From Natrinema hispanicum (GTDB lineage Archaea > Halobacteriota > Halobacteria > Halobacteriales > Natrialbaceae), in assembly GCF_004217335.1 (NCBI RefSeq), contig NZ_SHMP01000003.1, positions 620,001 to 684,000 on the forward strand: DNA of 64,000 nucleotides, in the 5' to 3' direction. Positions 45,491 through 53,578 of this stretch are shown one piece after another (position 1 is the first letter of the stretch; the number at the start of each line of letters is the position of its first letter). Position numbers and translations under genes: made by a program. The notes beneath the pieces are model-generated. The model was not told the origin of the DNA. It saw nothing but the letters and a program-made list of their open reading frames with translations, and searched no databases.

Positions 45491-45569
45491 CGGACTGCCG
45501 TCAGTCAGCGCCGGCACAGCCGAGGTTCGCCATTCGGGTGCGCCGGTTTCCGGCAACGGCGGATCGTAT
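45489..45569. repeat. nested palindrome element, degenerate copy G
   Basis: Begins within the TAA stop of the aminotransferase gene: aacggactgccgtcagtcag aligns with the left arms of copies E and F. The right arm acggcggatcgtat matches 11 of 14 bases of acagcagaccgtat in copy C. The inner arms gcgccgg / ccggcgc-like are imperfect. It lies between convergent genes. Confidence 0.5.
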
Positions 45570-45793
45570 CAGCAACGCTCAAGCCGCCTGCCGTCTGTTC
45601 TCGAGTGGCACTCGATTGACCGACCCGACGCTCGCCTTCTGTGACCAGGGATCGCCCCCGGATACGATGGAGTCAATAGCCCCGCGGATGGCGACCAATG
45701 GCGAGCGATGAGAGAAAACACGAGAGAAAGAAACGGGCAGCGACGCGTTCGATGGCCGCGGCCGTCGAACGCGTCGACTACGAAAGGGTCGAA
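45570..45793. other. remainder of the intergenic region before the halocyanin gene's end
   Basis: With copy G this forms a gap of about 300 bases. I see no gene: the reading frame from 45698 runs antisense through the halocyanin gene and has no family features. Confidence 0.4.
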
Positions 45794-46303
45794 TTATTCG
45801 CTGGATTCGTTGCCGCTGCCACCGCTGCCACTCTGGACCTCGATCGTCCCCTCCATCTGCGGGTGGGGATTGCAGTTATACGTGGCGAGATCGCTGCTGG
45901 CCGTGAACTCGAACTGTTCGCTGTCACCGGGTTCTGCAACAGTGGCACCCGTCGTGTACTCGTCGACGACTTCGCCGTTGCTGTTGCGGAGTTCCAAGTT
46001 GTGGTTGGCACCGTCGCCTTCCGACCAGCCGATCGTGTAGGTTTCACCCTCTGTGAGGATGATCGTCGGGTTCTGCTGACCCTCGATGCCGGACGGGGCG
46101 AGTCCTTCCCAGTGGGTCGTCTGCCCGCTGAAGTCGATATGCGTTCCGGGCTCGATTTCGACGCCACTGCTGCCATTGTCACCGTTGCCGTTGCCGTTAC
46201 CGTTGCCGCCACCGCTACAGCCAGCGACGAGAGCCGTCGATGCAGCCGCACCCGTCAGCTTCAGCGCTGTCCGCCGCGAAACTGGATTATCTTGTGCCAT
46301 CAT
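45794..46303 (-). CDS. halocyanin-type blue copper protein, Tat lipoprotein
   Basis: 169 residues. The signal SRRTALKLTGAAASTALVAG has a twin Arg and ends in a lipobox before Cys (AGC), so it should be exported folded by Tat and lipid-anchored outside. A Gly/Asn-rich linker follows, then a plastocyanin-like domain with all four copper ligands: His in GANHNLELRN, then Cys, His and Met in YNCNPHPQMEGTIEV. It is a mobile electron carrier, probably near the respiratory chain. The C-terminal tail is Gly/Ser-rich. Its folded copper site makes it a natural client of the Tat system at 1754-5148. Confidence 0.9.
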   Translation of the reverse strand: MMAQDNPVSRRTALKLTGAAASTALVAGCSGGGNGNGNGNGDNGSSGVEIEPGTHIDFSGQTTHWEGLAPSGIEGQQNPTIILTEGETYTIGWSEGDGANHNLELRNSNGEVVDEYTTGATVAEPGDSEQFEFTASSDLATYNCNPHPQMEGTIEVQSGSGGSGNESSE

Positions 46304-46631
46304 CGGATGTTTAGCCTCGTAACATAAAAATTGGTACCTTCTTCCGCTAGAGTGTTATGACAATACGTACCACACAATAGGACTACTACGAACTATTGAA
46401 TGAGAAGTAACGTACCGCGGGGACGAGCCTCGAGGCTTCAAATTCGCCGGCGGCATGCGCCAGCGGATGTACTGATCGCGATGGCACTGGCTTGTGGGCC
46501 CAGCCTCAGCATCGGTGACGAGCCGGCAAAAAATACCGTTTCGAGGACCTCCACCACCCCTCCACGACGGCATTACTCGAGTCGGCCGACAGCACAGGCG
46601 GACGGTTTGTGGCGTGTCACCGCCATCGGTG

Positions 46632-46713
46632 AGACGGACTACTGTCAGTCAGTGCCGGCGTCTCCGCGATCCATCCTGCGGATACGCCGGGACATCGTTC
46701 CAGCAGACCGTAG
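46632..46713. repeat. nested palindrome element, copy E
   Basis: The left arm agacggactactgtcagtca and the right arm cgttccagcagaccgta pair imperfectly. The inner parts gccggcgt / acgccggg (46654-46661 / 46684-46691) pair nearly perfectly. It is the same family as copies A-D. It lies in the intergenic region rather than at a confirmed stop codon. Confidence 0.6.
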
Positions 46714-46790
46714 AGACCACGGGCGAGTCCCGTCGACATCGCGGCCGCCGGCCATCACGACCGAATCAACACGATCGTTCATCTCGAAAA

Positions 46791-46800
46791 TACTTATCTA
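46791..46800 (+). promoter_or_regulatory. TATA-like element of the small gene at 46825
   Basis: tacttatcta lies 25-34 bases before the ATG at 46825, the spacing of a leaderless haloarchaeal promoter. Confidence 0.45.
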
Positions 46801-46824
46801 TACGACGTGCTTCTTTACTCATGT

Positions 46825-46983
46825 ATGAGTAAACTACTCGCCATCATCACGGCAAGCACACAGCGAATCACGAAGGCACGACGAACGATCGCCCACTCCC
46901 CCGCGTTCGGTGAGGACCGAACGACCGACGAAGCGGGACGTCCTGCGACGCGCATTCCACCAGGTGGCTTTCTCACCGGGTGA
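46825..46983 (+). CDS. small protein of unknown function (52 residues)
   Basis: The ATG 46825 opens MSKLLAIITASTQRITKARR, continuing TIAHSPAFGEDRTTDEAGRP and ending IPPGGFLTG. A TATA-like element at 46791-46800 is well placed for leaderless transcription, which is the main support. An ATG four bases earlier (46821) gives only three codons. No family is recognised. The antisense frames across it have poorer character. Confidence 0.45.
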   Translation: MSKLLAIITASTQRITKARRTIAHSPAFGEDRTTDEAGRPATRIPPGGFLTG

Positions 46984-47114
46984 GGGCTCGAGTCGATGAC
47001 CAACCAGCACGGCTGCGACTCGCTTTTTCTGACTTCCGCTGAATCGATAGAGTCTCTCACGGCAACCGACGGCTGCACAGGCCGTGCGACGCCGCAAGCG
47101 TCGCGGCAGTGCGA

Positions 47115-47621
47115 TCAGTCGAACACTGACGACGGCTGCTTGAGATAGACGTCCTGTTCGGTTACTCGCTGGTAGACATCATACAGCGTCTCCACCGCCG
47201 CTTCATCGGGGTCGAACCGAATGTGGGGTGCGGTGTGATAGCCACGACAACTGATCAGGAAGAAATAGAGCGTCCGGTGATGATCCGGCGTCGCGTCGAC
47301 GACGCCCATCGATCGACCGCCGAGGTCGTCCGAAAAATCGTTGAGCAGCGCAGCGATATCGTCGTGAAGCTGCTCGTCCGGTCGATACTGCGGCAGTCCG
47401 AACGTCTGTTGCATGTACGTCGTCGCCGCCTCGAGAAACGGGTTCGCGTCCAGCCCCGTCGGATCGACGTCCTGAAACGTCTCGTACAACTCGAGGATCG
47501 TCGACAGTTCCGACCGCGTGATGGCGATCGGCAACACGGGCTCGCCACGGGGCAGCGAGTAGTCTGGAAACGTGTGTGACTTCGGGTCCGGGAGCTGGTC
47601 GAATAGCTGCTCGAGCGACAT
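47115..47621 (-). CDS. haloarchaeal protein of unknown function
   Basis: 168 residues from the ATG 47621 (MSLEQLFDQLPDPKSHTFPD). Soluble and acidic, with predicted helices (TRSELSTILELYETFQDVDP, HDDIAALLNDFSDDL) and a conserved-looking strand segment HRTLYFFLISCRGYHTAPHI. No catalytic or binding motif is evident. ATGs at 47633 and 47648 are possible starts; 47621 is chosen because ctataac on the minus strand lies about 15-20 bases upstream of it. No operon partner is evident. Confidence 0.65.
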   Translation of the reverse strand: MSLEQLFDQLPDPKSHTFPDYSLPRGEPVLPIAITRSELSTILELYETFQDVDPTGLDANPFLEAATTYMQQTFGLPQYRPDEQLHDDIAALLNDFSDDLGGRSMGVVDATPDHHRTLYFFLISCRGYHTAPHIRFDPDEAAVETLYDVYQRVTEQDVYLKQPSSVFD

Positions 47622-47754
47622 ATGTCCAACCATGTTATAGAGTGCCAAACTGTTACCGATGTGAACGCGACTCTACTGTTGGATAGCACTCAATACGACG
47701 TCGGTCGTGAATTCGCGGCCGGGTTCACCGAAGAAACTCCCGCTCCCACCCCCG

Positions 47755-47916
47755 TTATCGCCAGGCCGGCAGCGTCGGTGCGTCCTCGGCCTCCATGGAA
47801 AGCCAGGCACCGTCCGCGGAGATATCCGCAATGACGTACTCGTCGCTCGCGGCCGTCGAATCGATCGCACCGACGATGGTGTCGTCGGACGCCATGGCGT
47901 TGGGGGAGACTGCCAT
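47755..47916 (-). CDS. small conserved-type haloarchaeal protein (53 residues)
   Basis: MAVSPNAMASDDTIVGAIDS, then a strand core EYVIADISADGAWLSM, ending EDAPTLPAWR. The last segment (visible as ADIS-x-DGAWLSM followed by AP-x-LPAWR) resembles a family of about 50-residue haloarchaeal proteins; I cannot name it with certainty. A TATA-like run (tttatat, minus strand) lies 24-30 bases before the ATG at 47916. A second ATG at 47895 would shorten it by seven residues. Function unknown. Confidence 0.65.
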   Translation of the reverse strand: MAVSPNAMASDDTIVGAIDSTAASDEYVIADISADGAWLSMEAEDAPTLPAWR

Positions 47917-47937
47917 GATAGTGAGTCACACCCAGTA

Positions 47938-47946
47938 TCATATAAA
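47938..47946 (-). promoter_or_regulatory. TATA-like element for the gene at 47755
   Basis: On the minus strand actttatat lies 22-30 bases before the ATG at 47916, supporting leaderless transcription. Confidence 0.45.
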
Positions 47947-48048
47947 GTCATCGAATCATACTATCCGTTCGCGATACCGATCGGGAATGGAATCGATTCT
48001 GGGTGTGAAACACTGGGTTTATACTCATTTTCGCCGTACCGGTGGGAT

Positions 48049-48903
48049 ATGAACGTAGCCGACGCGATGACGCCTCGCGAGGACGTGGTGACCGTCGACC
48101 TGCCGGGCACCCGGACCGACGTGCTCGAGTATCTCCAGGAGCAGTCGTTCTCGTCCGTGCCGGTCGTCAAAGAGACCGACGACGGGCTCGAGTACCGCGG
48201 GCTGGTCACGCGGGAGACGCTGATCGAACAGCCCGACGAGGACCAGCTCGTCATGCTGATGGACGAGGACGTGCCGACGACGACCGCCGAGACGAGTCTC
48301 GAGGCCGCCGCTCAGACGATGGTCAAGGAAGGCGCACGGCGCGTGCCCGTCGTCGACGGCGAGTTCGAGGGAATCGTCACGGTGACGGACGTGATCCACG
48401 CGATCGCGACGGGCGATCAAGAGACCGACGCCACCGTTGAGTCCTACGTCAGCGAGGACGTGAACACGACCTACGAGGGGGCACCGCTGCCCGTCGCCGA
48501 ACGGGGACTCTCCTACGCGAACGTCCCCTACACCGTGGCACTGGACGACGACGGCCGGATGAGCGGCGTGCTTACCGAGGTCGACATCATCGACGTCGCT
48601 CGGATCGTCGAGGGCGAGGAGTCGACTGGAGACAACTTCGGCGATCAGGACGACGACTGGTCGTGGGAAGGGATCAAGGCCGTCGGCAGCCGCTATCTCC
48701 CGACCCGGGACATCGAGATTCCGACGGAGTCAGTCCGGCAGTTCATGAGCGAGGACGTGGTGACGGTTTCGGTCAGCACGTCGGTACAGGAAGCCGCACA
48801 GCGAATGATTAGCAACGACATCGAACAGCTCCCGTTGGTCACGGGCGAAGACCTCGTCGGCATCGTCCGTGACATCGACCTCCTGGAGGCACTTTATGAG
48901 TGA
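48049..48903 (+). CDS. protein with four CBS domains
   Basis: 284 residues made of two Bateman pairs: CBS motifs begin at MNVADAMTPREDVVTVDLPG, then LMDEDVPTTTAETSLEAAAQ, then YVSEDVNTTYEGAPLPVAER and FMSEDVVTVSVSTSVQEAAQ. VPVVDGEFEGIVTVTDVIHA and LPLVTGEDLVGIVRDIDLLE are typical second halves. CBS pairs bind adenine nucleotides or SAM, so a ligand-sensing role is likely. gggtttata at 48015-48023 is a probable TATA box for a leaderless start at 48049. The last eight bases overlap the GlyRS gene, so the two are probably translated together. Confidence 0.9.
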   Translation: MNVADAMTPREDVVTVDLPGTRTDVLEYLQEQSFSSVPVVKETDDGLEYRGLVTRETLIEQPDEDQLVMLMDEDVPTTTAETSLEAAAQTMVKEGARRVPVVDGEFEGIVTVTDVIHAIATGDQETDATVESYVSEDVNTTYEGAPLPVAERGLSYANVPYTVALDDDGRMSGVLTEVDIIDVARIVEGEESTGDNFGDQDDDWSWEGIKAVGSRYLPTRDIEIPTESVRQFMSEDVVTVSVSTSVQEAAQRMISNDIEQLPLVTGEDLVGIVRDIDLLEALYE

Positions 48904-50671
48904 GCAACAGCACGCGGACGACGACACCGACAGCACGAGCGAGAAACTGGTCGAACTGGCCAAGCGACGCGGCTACTTCTTTCAGTCCTCGGGGGCCTAC
49001 GGCGGCGTCGGCGGCTTCTACACCTTCGGCCCGCAGGGTGCGGCCCTGAAAGGCAACGTCGAGGACGCCTGGCGCGATCGCTTTGCCGTCGCGGAGGGCA
49101 ACATGGAGATCGACGCGCCCACGATCATGCCCGAGCCCGTCTTCGAGGCCTCGGGTCATCTCGATGGCTTCGACGACATGCTCGTCGAGTGCCCCGAGTG
49201 TGGCGAGAGCCATCGTGCGGACCACATCGTCGAGGACAACACGATGTACGAGGACGCCGAGAGCCTCGAGATTCCCGAAGTCGAGGAGGTCATCGCCGAG
49301 TACGAACTCGTCTGTCCCTCCTGTGGTGCCGGACTGGCGGGCCAGGCCGTCGAGGACTTCAACCTCATGTTCGCGACGAACATCGGCCCCGGTGACTCCG
49401 ACCCCGGCTATCTGCGCCCCGAGACCGCACAGGGTATCTTCGTCGAGTTCCCCCGGCTCAAAGAGTACGCACGCAACCAGCTTCCCTTCGGCGTCACCCA
49501 GATCGGCCGGGCCTACCGCAACGAGATCAGCCCGCGCCGCTCTATTATCCGGACCCGAGAGTTCACGCAGGCCGAACTCGAGTACTTCATCGACCCCGAA
49601 GTCGACGAGCCGGATCTCTCGAGCGTCGAGGACGTCGAAGTCACCCTCTACCCGGCCAGCGAGCAGAACGAAGAGGACGGCGAGGCATTCGAGACGACGA
49701 TCGGCGAGGCCGTCGACGAGAATATCATCACGGACCCGTGGGTCGCGTACTTCCTCGGCGTCGCCAAGCCGTGGTACGAGGCAGTCGGCGTCGATATGGA
49801 CCGGTTCCGCTATCGCCAGCACTTAGCCGGCGAGCGGGCCCACTACGCCAGCGACTGCTGGGACGCCGAAAGCGAGATCGACGGCAACTGGATCGAGATG
49901 GCCGGCTTCGCCCACCGGGGCAACTACGACCTCTCGAAACACGCCGAACACTCCGGCGACCGCTTTACGATCTTCCGGCAGTACGACGAGCCACAGACCA
50001 TCGAACGCGCCACCGTCGATCCCGACATGAGCTATCTCGGGCCCGAATTCGGCGGCGACGCACAGGTCGTCGTCGGCAAACTCGAGGACCTCGCGGCCCG
50101 TGACCGTGAAGCGTTCGAGGGTGAGACCGTCGAATTCGAACTCGAGGGCGAGACCCACGAGATCCCCGTCGAAAAGACCGGCTTTTCGGTCGGCGAGGAG
50201 ACGATCTCCGGCGAGCACATCACGCCCCACGTCGTCGAACCCTCCTTCGGCGTCGACCGGCTGGTCTACACCGTCCTCCATCACGCCTACCGCGAGGACG
50301 AGGTTGACGGCGAAGATCGCACCTTCCTCGAACTCGAGCCGGAAGTTGCGCCCACCTTCGTCGGCGTCTTCCCGCTGCAAAGCGACGACGACCTCGAGGC
50401 TCAGGCCGACGAGATCGTCGAGGATCTGCGCGAAGCGGGGCTGTCGGTCACCTACGACGACTCGGGTAACATCGGTCGGCGCTACCGCCGCCAGGACGAG
50501 GTCGGCACGCCGTTCTGTGTGACCGTCGACTACGAGACGATCGAGGAGGACGAGACGACTGTCACAGTCCGCGAACGGGATACGACCGACCAGAAGCGAC
50601 TCCCGGTCGACGAACTCGCAGAGACGCTGTCGGCGATCCGGGCTGGCGACCTCGAGTTCGAAGAGTTGTAG
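48896..50671 (+). CDS. glyS: glycyl-tRNA synthetase
   Basis: 591 residues, class II, the archaeal/eukaryotic type. Motif 2 is IGRAYRNEISPRRSIIRTRE followed by FTQAELEYF, and motif 3 is VEPSFGVDRLVYTVL. The N-terminal part has RRGYFFQSSGAYGGVGGFYT and a zinc-binding insertion with CPECGESH and CPSCGAG. The anticodon domain fills the last 100 residues (TFVGVFPLQSDDDLEAQADE). It starts at the ATG 48896, whose first eight bases lie within the CBS gene; a frame open to 48869 lacks family character. Confidence 0.96.
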   Translation: MSEQQHADDDTDSTSEKLVELAKRRGYFFQSSGAYGGVGGFYTFGPQGAALKGNVEDAWRDRFAVAEGNMEIDAPTIMPEPVFEASGHLDGFDDMLVECPECGESHRADHIVEDNTMYEDAESLEIPEVEEVIAEYELVCPSCGAGLAGQAVEDFNLMFATNIGPGDSDPGYLRPETAQGIFVEFPRLKEYARNQLPFGVTQIGRAYRNEISPRRSIIRTREFTQAELEYFIDPEVDEPDLSSVEDVEVTLYPASEQNEEDGEAFETTIGEAVDENIITDPWVAYFLGVAKPWYEAVGVDMDRFRYRQHLAGERAHYASDCWDAESEIDGNWIEMAGFAHRGNYDLSKHAEHSGDRFTIFRQYDEPQTIERATVDPDMSYLGPEFGGDAQVVVGKLEDLAARDREAFEGETVEFELEGETHEIPVEKTGFSVGEETISGEHITPHVVEPSFGVDRLVYTVLHHAYREDEVDGEDRTFLELEPEVAPTFVGVFPLQSDDDLEAQADEIVEDLREAGLSVTYDDSGNIGRRYRRQDEVGTPFCVTVDYETIEEDETTVTVRERDTTDQKRLPVDELAETLSAIRAGDLEFEEL

Positions 50672-50786
50672 CAGCCATATCGTCAGCGGTGGTGGCGGTG
50701 CAGATTTTGTTGCAGCTGCGAGTGAACCCGAAGGGTGAACGAGCAGGCCGACGACCGACCCAACGGGGAGGGAGGAGGCTTTTGAT

Positions 50787-50861
50787 CAACCTTTTACCGA
50801 GGGACGCCGCGAGCGAGGCGCTTCGTGCCTCGCTCGCGGCAGACCGCAGTGTAAAAGGTTG
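50787..50861. repeat. nested double palindrome (second family)
   Basis: Outer arms caaccttttac / gtaaaaggttg (50787-50797 / 50851-50861) are a perfect 11-bp inverted repeat. The inner arms gccgcgagcgaggc / gcctcgctcgcggc (50806-50819 / 50827-50840) form a perfect 14-bp stem with a seven-base loop (gcttcgt). It lies 116 bases after glyS and before the dolichol-kinase-like gene. Unrelated in sequence to copies A-G. Confidence 0.85.
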
Positions 50862-50907
50862 GAGGTGATCGACGGACTGAAGGTCACTTCTCTCGAGCCA
50901 CGACATA

Positions 50908-51492
50908 ATGGCCGACGAACTGAAGCGGCGACTCGTCCACGCCAGCGGCTCAGGGCTTGTCGTCCTCTATCTGCTCGCCGACGCCCTCGAGCTCGGACTC
51001 ACGTGGTTCCGGTTTCAGCTCTTGCTGATTCTGCTCGCGACCGGGGCGCTCGTCCTCGAGTTCCTGCGACTGCAGGTAGGACTCGACTGGCGGCTCTACG
51101 ACGTGTTGACCCGTGAGTACGAACAGGACAACCCAGGGGCCTACGCACTGTATTTGATCAGCATGGCTGCCGTCGTGGTCGTCTTCGAGCCGGCAATCGC
51201 TCTCCCCGCGATGTTGATGCTTGCGCTTGGCGATCCGATCAGCGGAACGGTTTCGGACAACACCCTCCAGCGGATCAAGCCGCCGAAAGTGCTTATTACG
51301 ATGTTTCTGGTCTCGACGGTCGTTGCGATCCCGTTCCTGCCGCTCGCGGTCGCGATGATCGCTGCCCTCGGCGCGACGCTTGCTGATGGCATCACCCTCG
51401 AGATCCGGACCTACATCATCGACGACAACCTGACGATCCCGATTTATGCTGCCTGTCTGGCGTGGCTGGCACTCCAGTTCACGCCGGCGTGA
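50908..51492 (+). CDS. dolichol-kinase/SEC59-like integral membrane protein
   Basis: 194 residues with six or seven membrane segments. RRLVHASGSGLVVLYLLADA and LRLQVGLDWRLYDVLTREYE open the protein; LALGDPISGTVSDNTLQRIK (the conserved GD followed by a short basic loop) and GATLADGITLEIRTYIIDDN (AD-x-x-E) match archaeal dolichol-kinase / phosphatidate-cytidylyltransferase-like proteins. It may phosphorylate a polyprenol used as the lipid carrier in N-glycosylation, an inference from family membership. The ATG at 50908 is 47 bases after the palindrome. Confidence 0.8.
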   Translation: MADELKRRLVHASGSGLVVLYLLADALELGLTWFRFQLLLILLATGALVLEFLRLQVGLDWRLYDVLTREYEQDNPGAYALYLISMAAVVVVFEPAIALPAMLMLALGDPISGTVSDNTLQRIKPPKVLITMFLVSTVVAIPFLPLAVAMIAALGATLADGITLEIRTYIIDDNLTIPIYAACLAWLALQFTPA

Positions 51493-51622
51493 GCCCGGTC
51501 GCGGACTCGCAGTGAGCAGCGTCTCAGGGCGGTAGAGCTGTCGTCTCGCGGTTCCGATATCGGCAAGGGCGTACCGTTCTGGGCCGCTCAAGACCGCCGC
51601 GGACGAACGGATACTATAACCC

Positions 51623-52834
51623 GTGGTACGCTCGAGAACAAAGCATCGACTCGCGACCGTCCGCAGCTTTCTCACGGGCGGGCGCGGCGAAATTCTGGTC
51701 GCCGTCGCTGCCGGTTGGTTCCTCTCGATCGGCGTCCGGCTCGCGTATCCGGTGTTGCTCCCGTATCTCCGGGAGAGCTACGGGCTGGATCTGACGACGG
51801 CCGGCTTCCTGCTGACCGTGCTCTGGCTCTGGTATGCGCTCGGACAGCTTCCGGGCGGCCTGCTTGCCGATCGATTCGGGGAGGGAAACGTCCTCGTCGC
51901 GAGTACGGCGATCTCGGCGGTCGCACTCGGTCTCGTCGCCGTCGCCGGCTCCGCGCCGGTCGTCTACCTCGCGACGGCAGCATTCGGCTTCGGAACGGCG
52001 CTGTACGGTGTCGCCCGGTTTACGACCCTCTCGGATATCTTTCCCGACAACGACGGGACCGCGATCGGGATCACGATGGCGGCAGGCCAAGTCGGCAACA
52101 CCGTCCTCCCGCTTGCGGCCGGTGGCATCGCCTCGGCGTTCGCCTGGCAGTACGGCTTCGGCCTCGTCGTTCCTGCCTTCGTCGCTGTGGCGATCGGTCT
52201 CCGGCTCGTCGTTCCCGCCCGCACCTCGAGCGCGACCAGTGCCGTCGACAGCGTCTCGCTCGAGACGGCACGCTACGTCGGCTCGCAACTGCGTCGGCCG
52301 GAGATCGTCACCGTGACCGCGATCCAGATCCTGACTTACTGTGTCTGGCAGGCGTTTACGGGCTTCTATCCGACTTACCTGATCGAAATCAAAGGATTCT
52401 CCGAAGGGGTCGCGACCGGGCTGTTCAGCGCCTTTTTCGCGACCGGGATCGTCGTCCAGCCGCTGACCGGCCGACTCTACGACCGGTTCGGCATCCGGAG
52501 GGCGCTGCCGCCCGTACTCGGTGTCATCGTCGCGTCGCTGGTCGCGCTGCCGTTTCTCGAGGGCTTTTGGCCGCTCGTCGTCGGGACGATATTCCTCTCG
52601 AGCATCCTCGGCTACGGGACGATTACCCTGCCGTACATGACGGCGGCGTTTCCCGCAGACATGCAGGGCACCGGGCTGGGCTTTCTGCGAACCGTCTACA
52701 TGACCACCGGCGCAGCGAGTCCGGTCTTGTTCGGTGCGCTCGCCGATCGGGGCTACTTCGACGAGGGGTATTTCGTGCTTGCCAGTCTCGTGGCGGTCGC
52801 GGTGGTGTTGACGTGGTGGCTCCCGGAGCAGTGA
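51623..52834 (+). CDS. major facilitator superfamily transporter
   Basis: 403 residues with about twelve membrane helices. The loop-2 motif appears as GGLLADRFGEGNVLV (between helices 2 and 3) and again after helix 8 as TGRLYDRFGIRRALP. Substrate and direction are unknown. It begins at a GTG (51623), but an AT-rich run (actataac) lies only about 8 bases upstream, so a later start is possible. Its stop codon TGA (52832-52834) supplies the first base of repeat copy D. Confidence 0.88.
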   Translation: MVRSRTKHRLATVRSFLTGGRGEILVAVAAGWFLSIGVRLAYPVLLPYLRESYGLDLTTAGFLLTVLWLWYALGQLPGGLLADRFGEGNVLVASTAISAVALGLVAVAGSAPVVYLATAAFGFGTALYGVARFTTLSDIFPDNDGTAIGITMAAGQVGNTVLPLAAGGIASAFAWQYGFGLVVPAFVAVAIGLRLVVPARTSSATSAVDSVSLETARYVGSQLRRPEIVTVTAIQILTYCVWQAFTGFYPTYLIEIKGFSEGVATGLFSAFFATGIVVQPLTGRLYDRFGIRRALPPVLGVIVASLVALPFLEGFWPLVVGTIFLSSILGYGTITLPYMTAAFPADMQGTGLGFLRTVYMTTGAASPVLFGALADRGYFDEGYFVLASLVAVAVVLTWWLPEQ

Positions 52835-52914
52835 TACGGTCTGCTGTCACGATGTCCCGGTGGGCCCGCAGGGCGGTCGCGGTTGCACCGGAACTGACTG
52901 ACAGGAGTCCGTAT
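52834..52914. repeat. nested palindrome element, copy D
   Basis: The outer arms atacggtctgctgt (52834-52847) and acaggagtccgtat (52901-52914) pair with two mismatches. The inner arms are cccggtg... / ...gcaccgg. It begins at the last base of the MFS stop codon and lies between convergent genes (MFS plus, TspO minus), as in copies A and C. Confidence 0.8.
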
Positions 52915-52940
52915 GAGTGGCTGTCACGTGACCAGCCCGT

Positions 52941-53441
52941 CTATGCGTTCAGCCGCCAGAGCTCGAAATTGAGTACGGCCGCGAAGGTGATCCACGCGAG
53001 ATACGGCACGAGCAAGGCTGCTCCACGGCGGTCGACCCGTCGGAACGCGAGGATCGTTCCGACGACGAGCACCCAGAGGACGACGATGATGCCAACGGCG
53101 GCCAGCGGTGCCTCGAGCGCGAAAAACGTCGGTGTCCAGACGACGTTGACCAGCATCTGGGCGGCGAACAGCCCCAGTGCGAGCCGCCGGCCGTCGGCGT
53201 CACTGCGCCAGACGAGCCACAGCGCGACGCCAAGCAGGGTAAACAGTAGCGTCCAGACGACCGGAAACGCGATCGTCGGCGGATAAAACCACGGTTTCTC
53301 GAGGGCGCGAAACCACGGCATGTTGGGCGACCCGATCGCACTCGGTGCCGCCCCGACGAGATTGACCAGCAGGACGAAGCCGACCGCAGTGAGGATCGAC
53401 CCGAGGTCCGGGAGCCGTTGGCGGATCGTTCGGGTTTCCAT
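52941..53441 (-). CDS. TspO/MBR-family membrane protein
   Basis: 166 residues, five membrane helices. PNMPWFRALEKPWFYPPTIA, then FPVVWTLLFTLLGVALWLVW and MLVNVVWTPTFFALEAPLAA are the family core, and PYLAWITFAAVLNFELWRLN is the C-terminal signature. TspO proteins bind tetrapyrroles and other small hydrophobic ligands; a role in heme or carotenoid-linked stress is usual but unproven here. The start at 53441 (METRTIRQRL) is chosen because the conserved region follows; an open frame to 53513 lacks family features. Confidence 0.9.
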   Translation of the reverse strand: METRTIRQRLPDLGSILTAVGFVLLVNLVGAAPSAIGSPNMPWFRALEKPWFYPPTIAFPVVWTLLFTLLGVALWLVWRSDADGRRLALGLFAAQMLVNVVWTPTFFALEAPLAAVGIIVVLWVLVVGTILAFRRVDRRGAALLVPYLAWITFAAVLNFELWRLNA

Positions 53442-53578
53442 ATTGCGTTCTATGCTGTCGTGGGATTTATACCAGCAGCCTAACTCGACTGTGTTTCGTT
53501 CCGGCGGCCCCACAGCCGCGAGACCACTTTCACCGTGCTATCTCAATTCTTAACAGCGCCCGCCTCGAATCGCTGCCA

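Larger units (their letters stand above)
46304..46824. other. 521-base intergenic region
   Basis: Lies between the halocyanin gene (minus) and the small gene at 46825 (plus). It holds repeat copy E (46632-46713) and the promoter near 46791. A frame just before copy E (KKYRFEDLHHPSTTALLESA) is open but has no start codon. I see no other gene. Confidence 0.4.

Noticed and set aside
46430..46475. tRNA-like run (cgaggcttcaaattc)
   Set aside because: No cloverleaf can be drawn with acceptor, D and anticodon stems around it.
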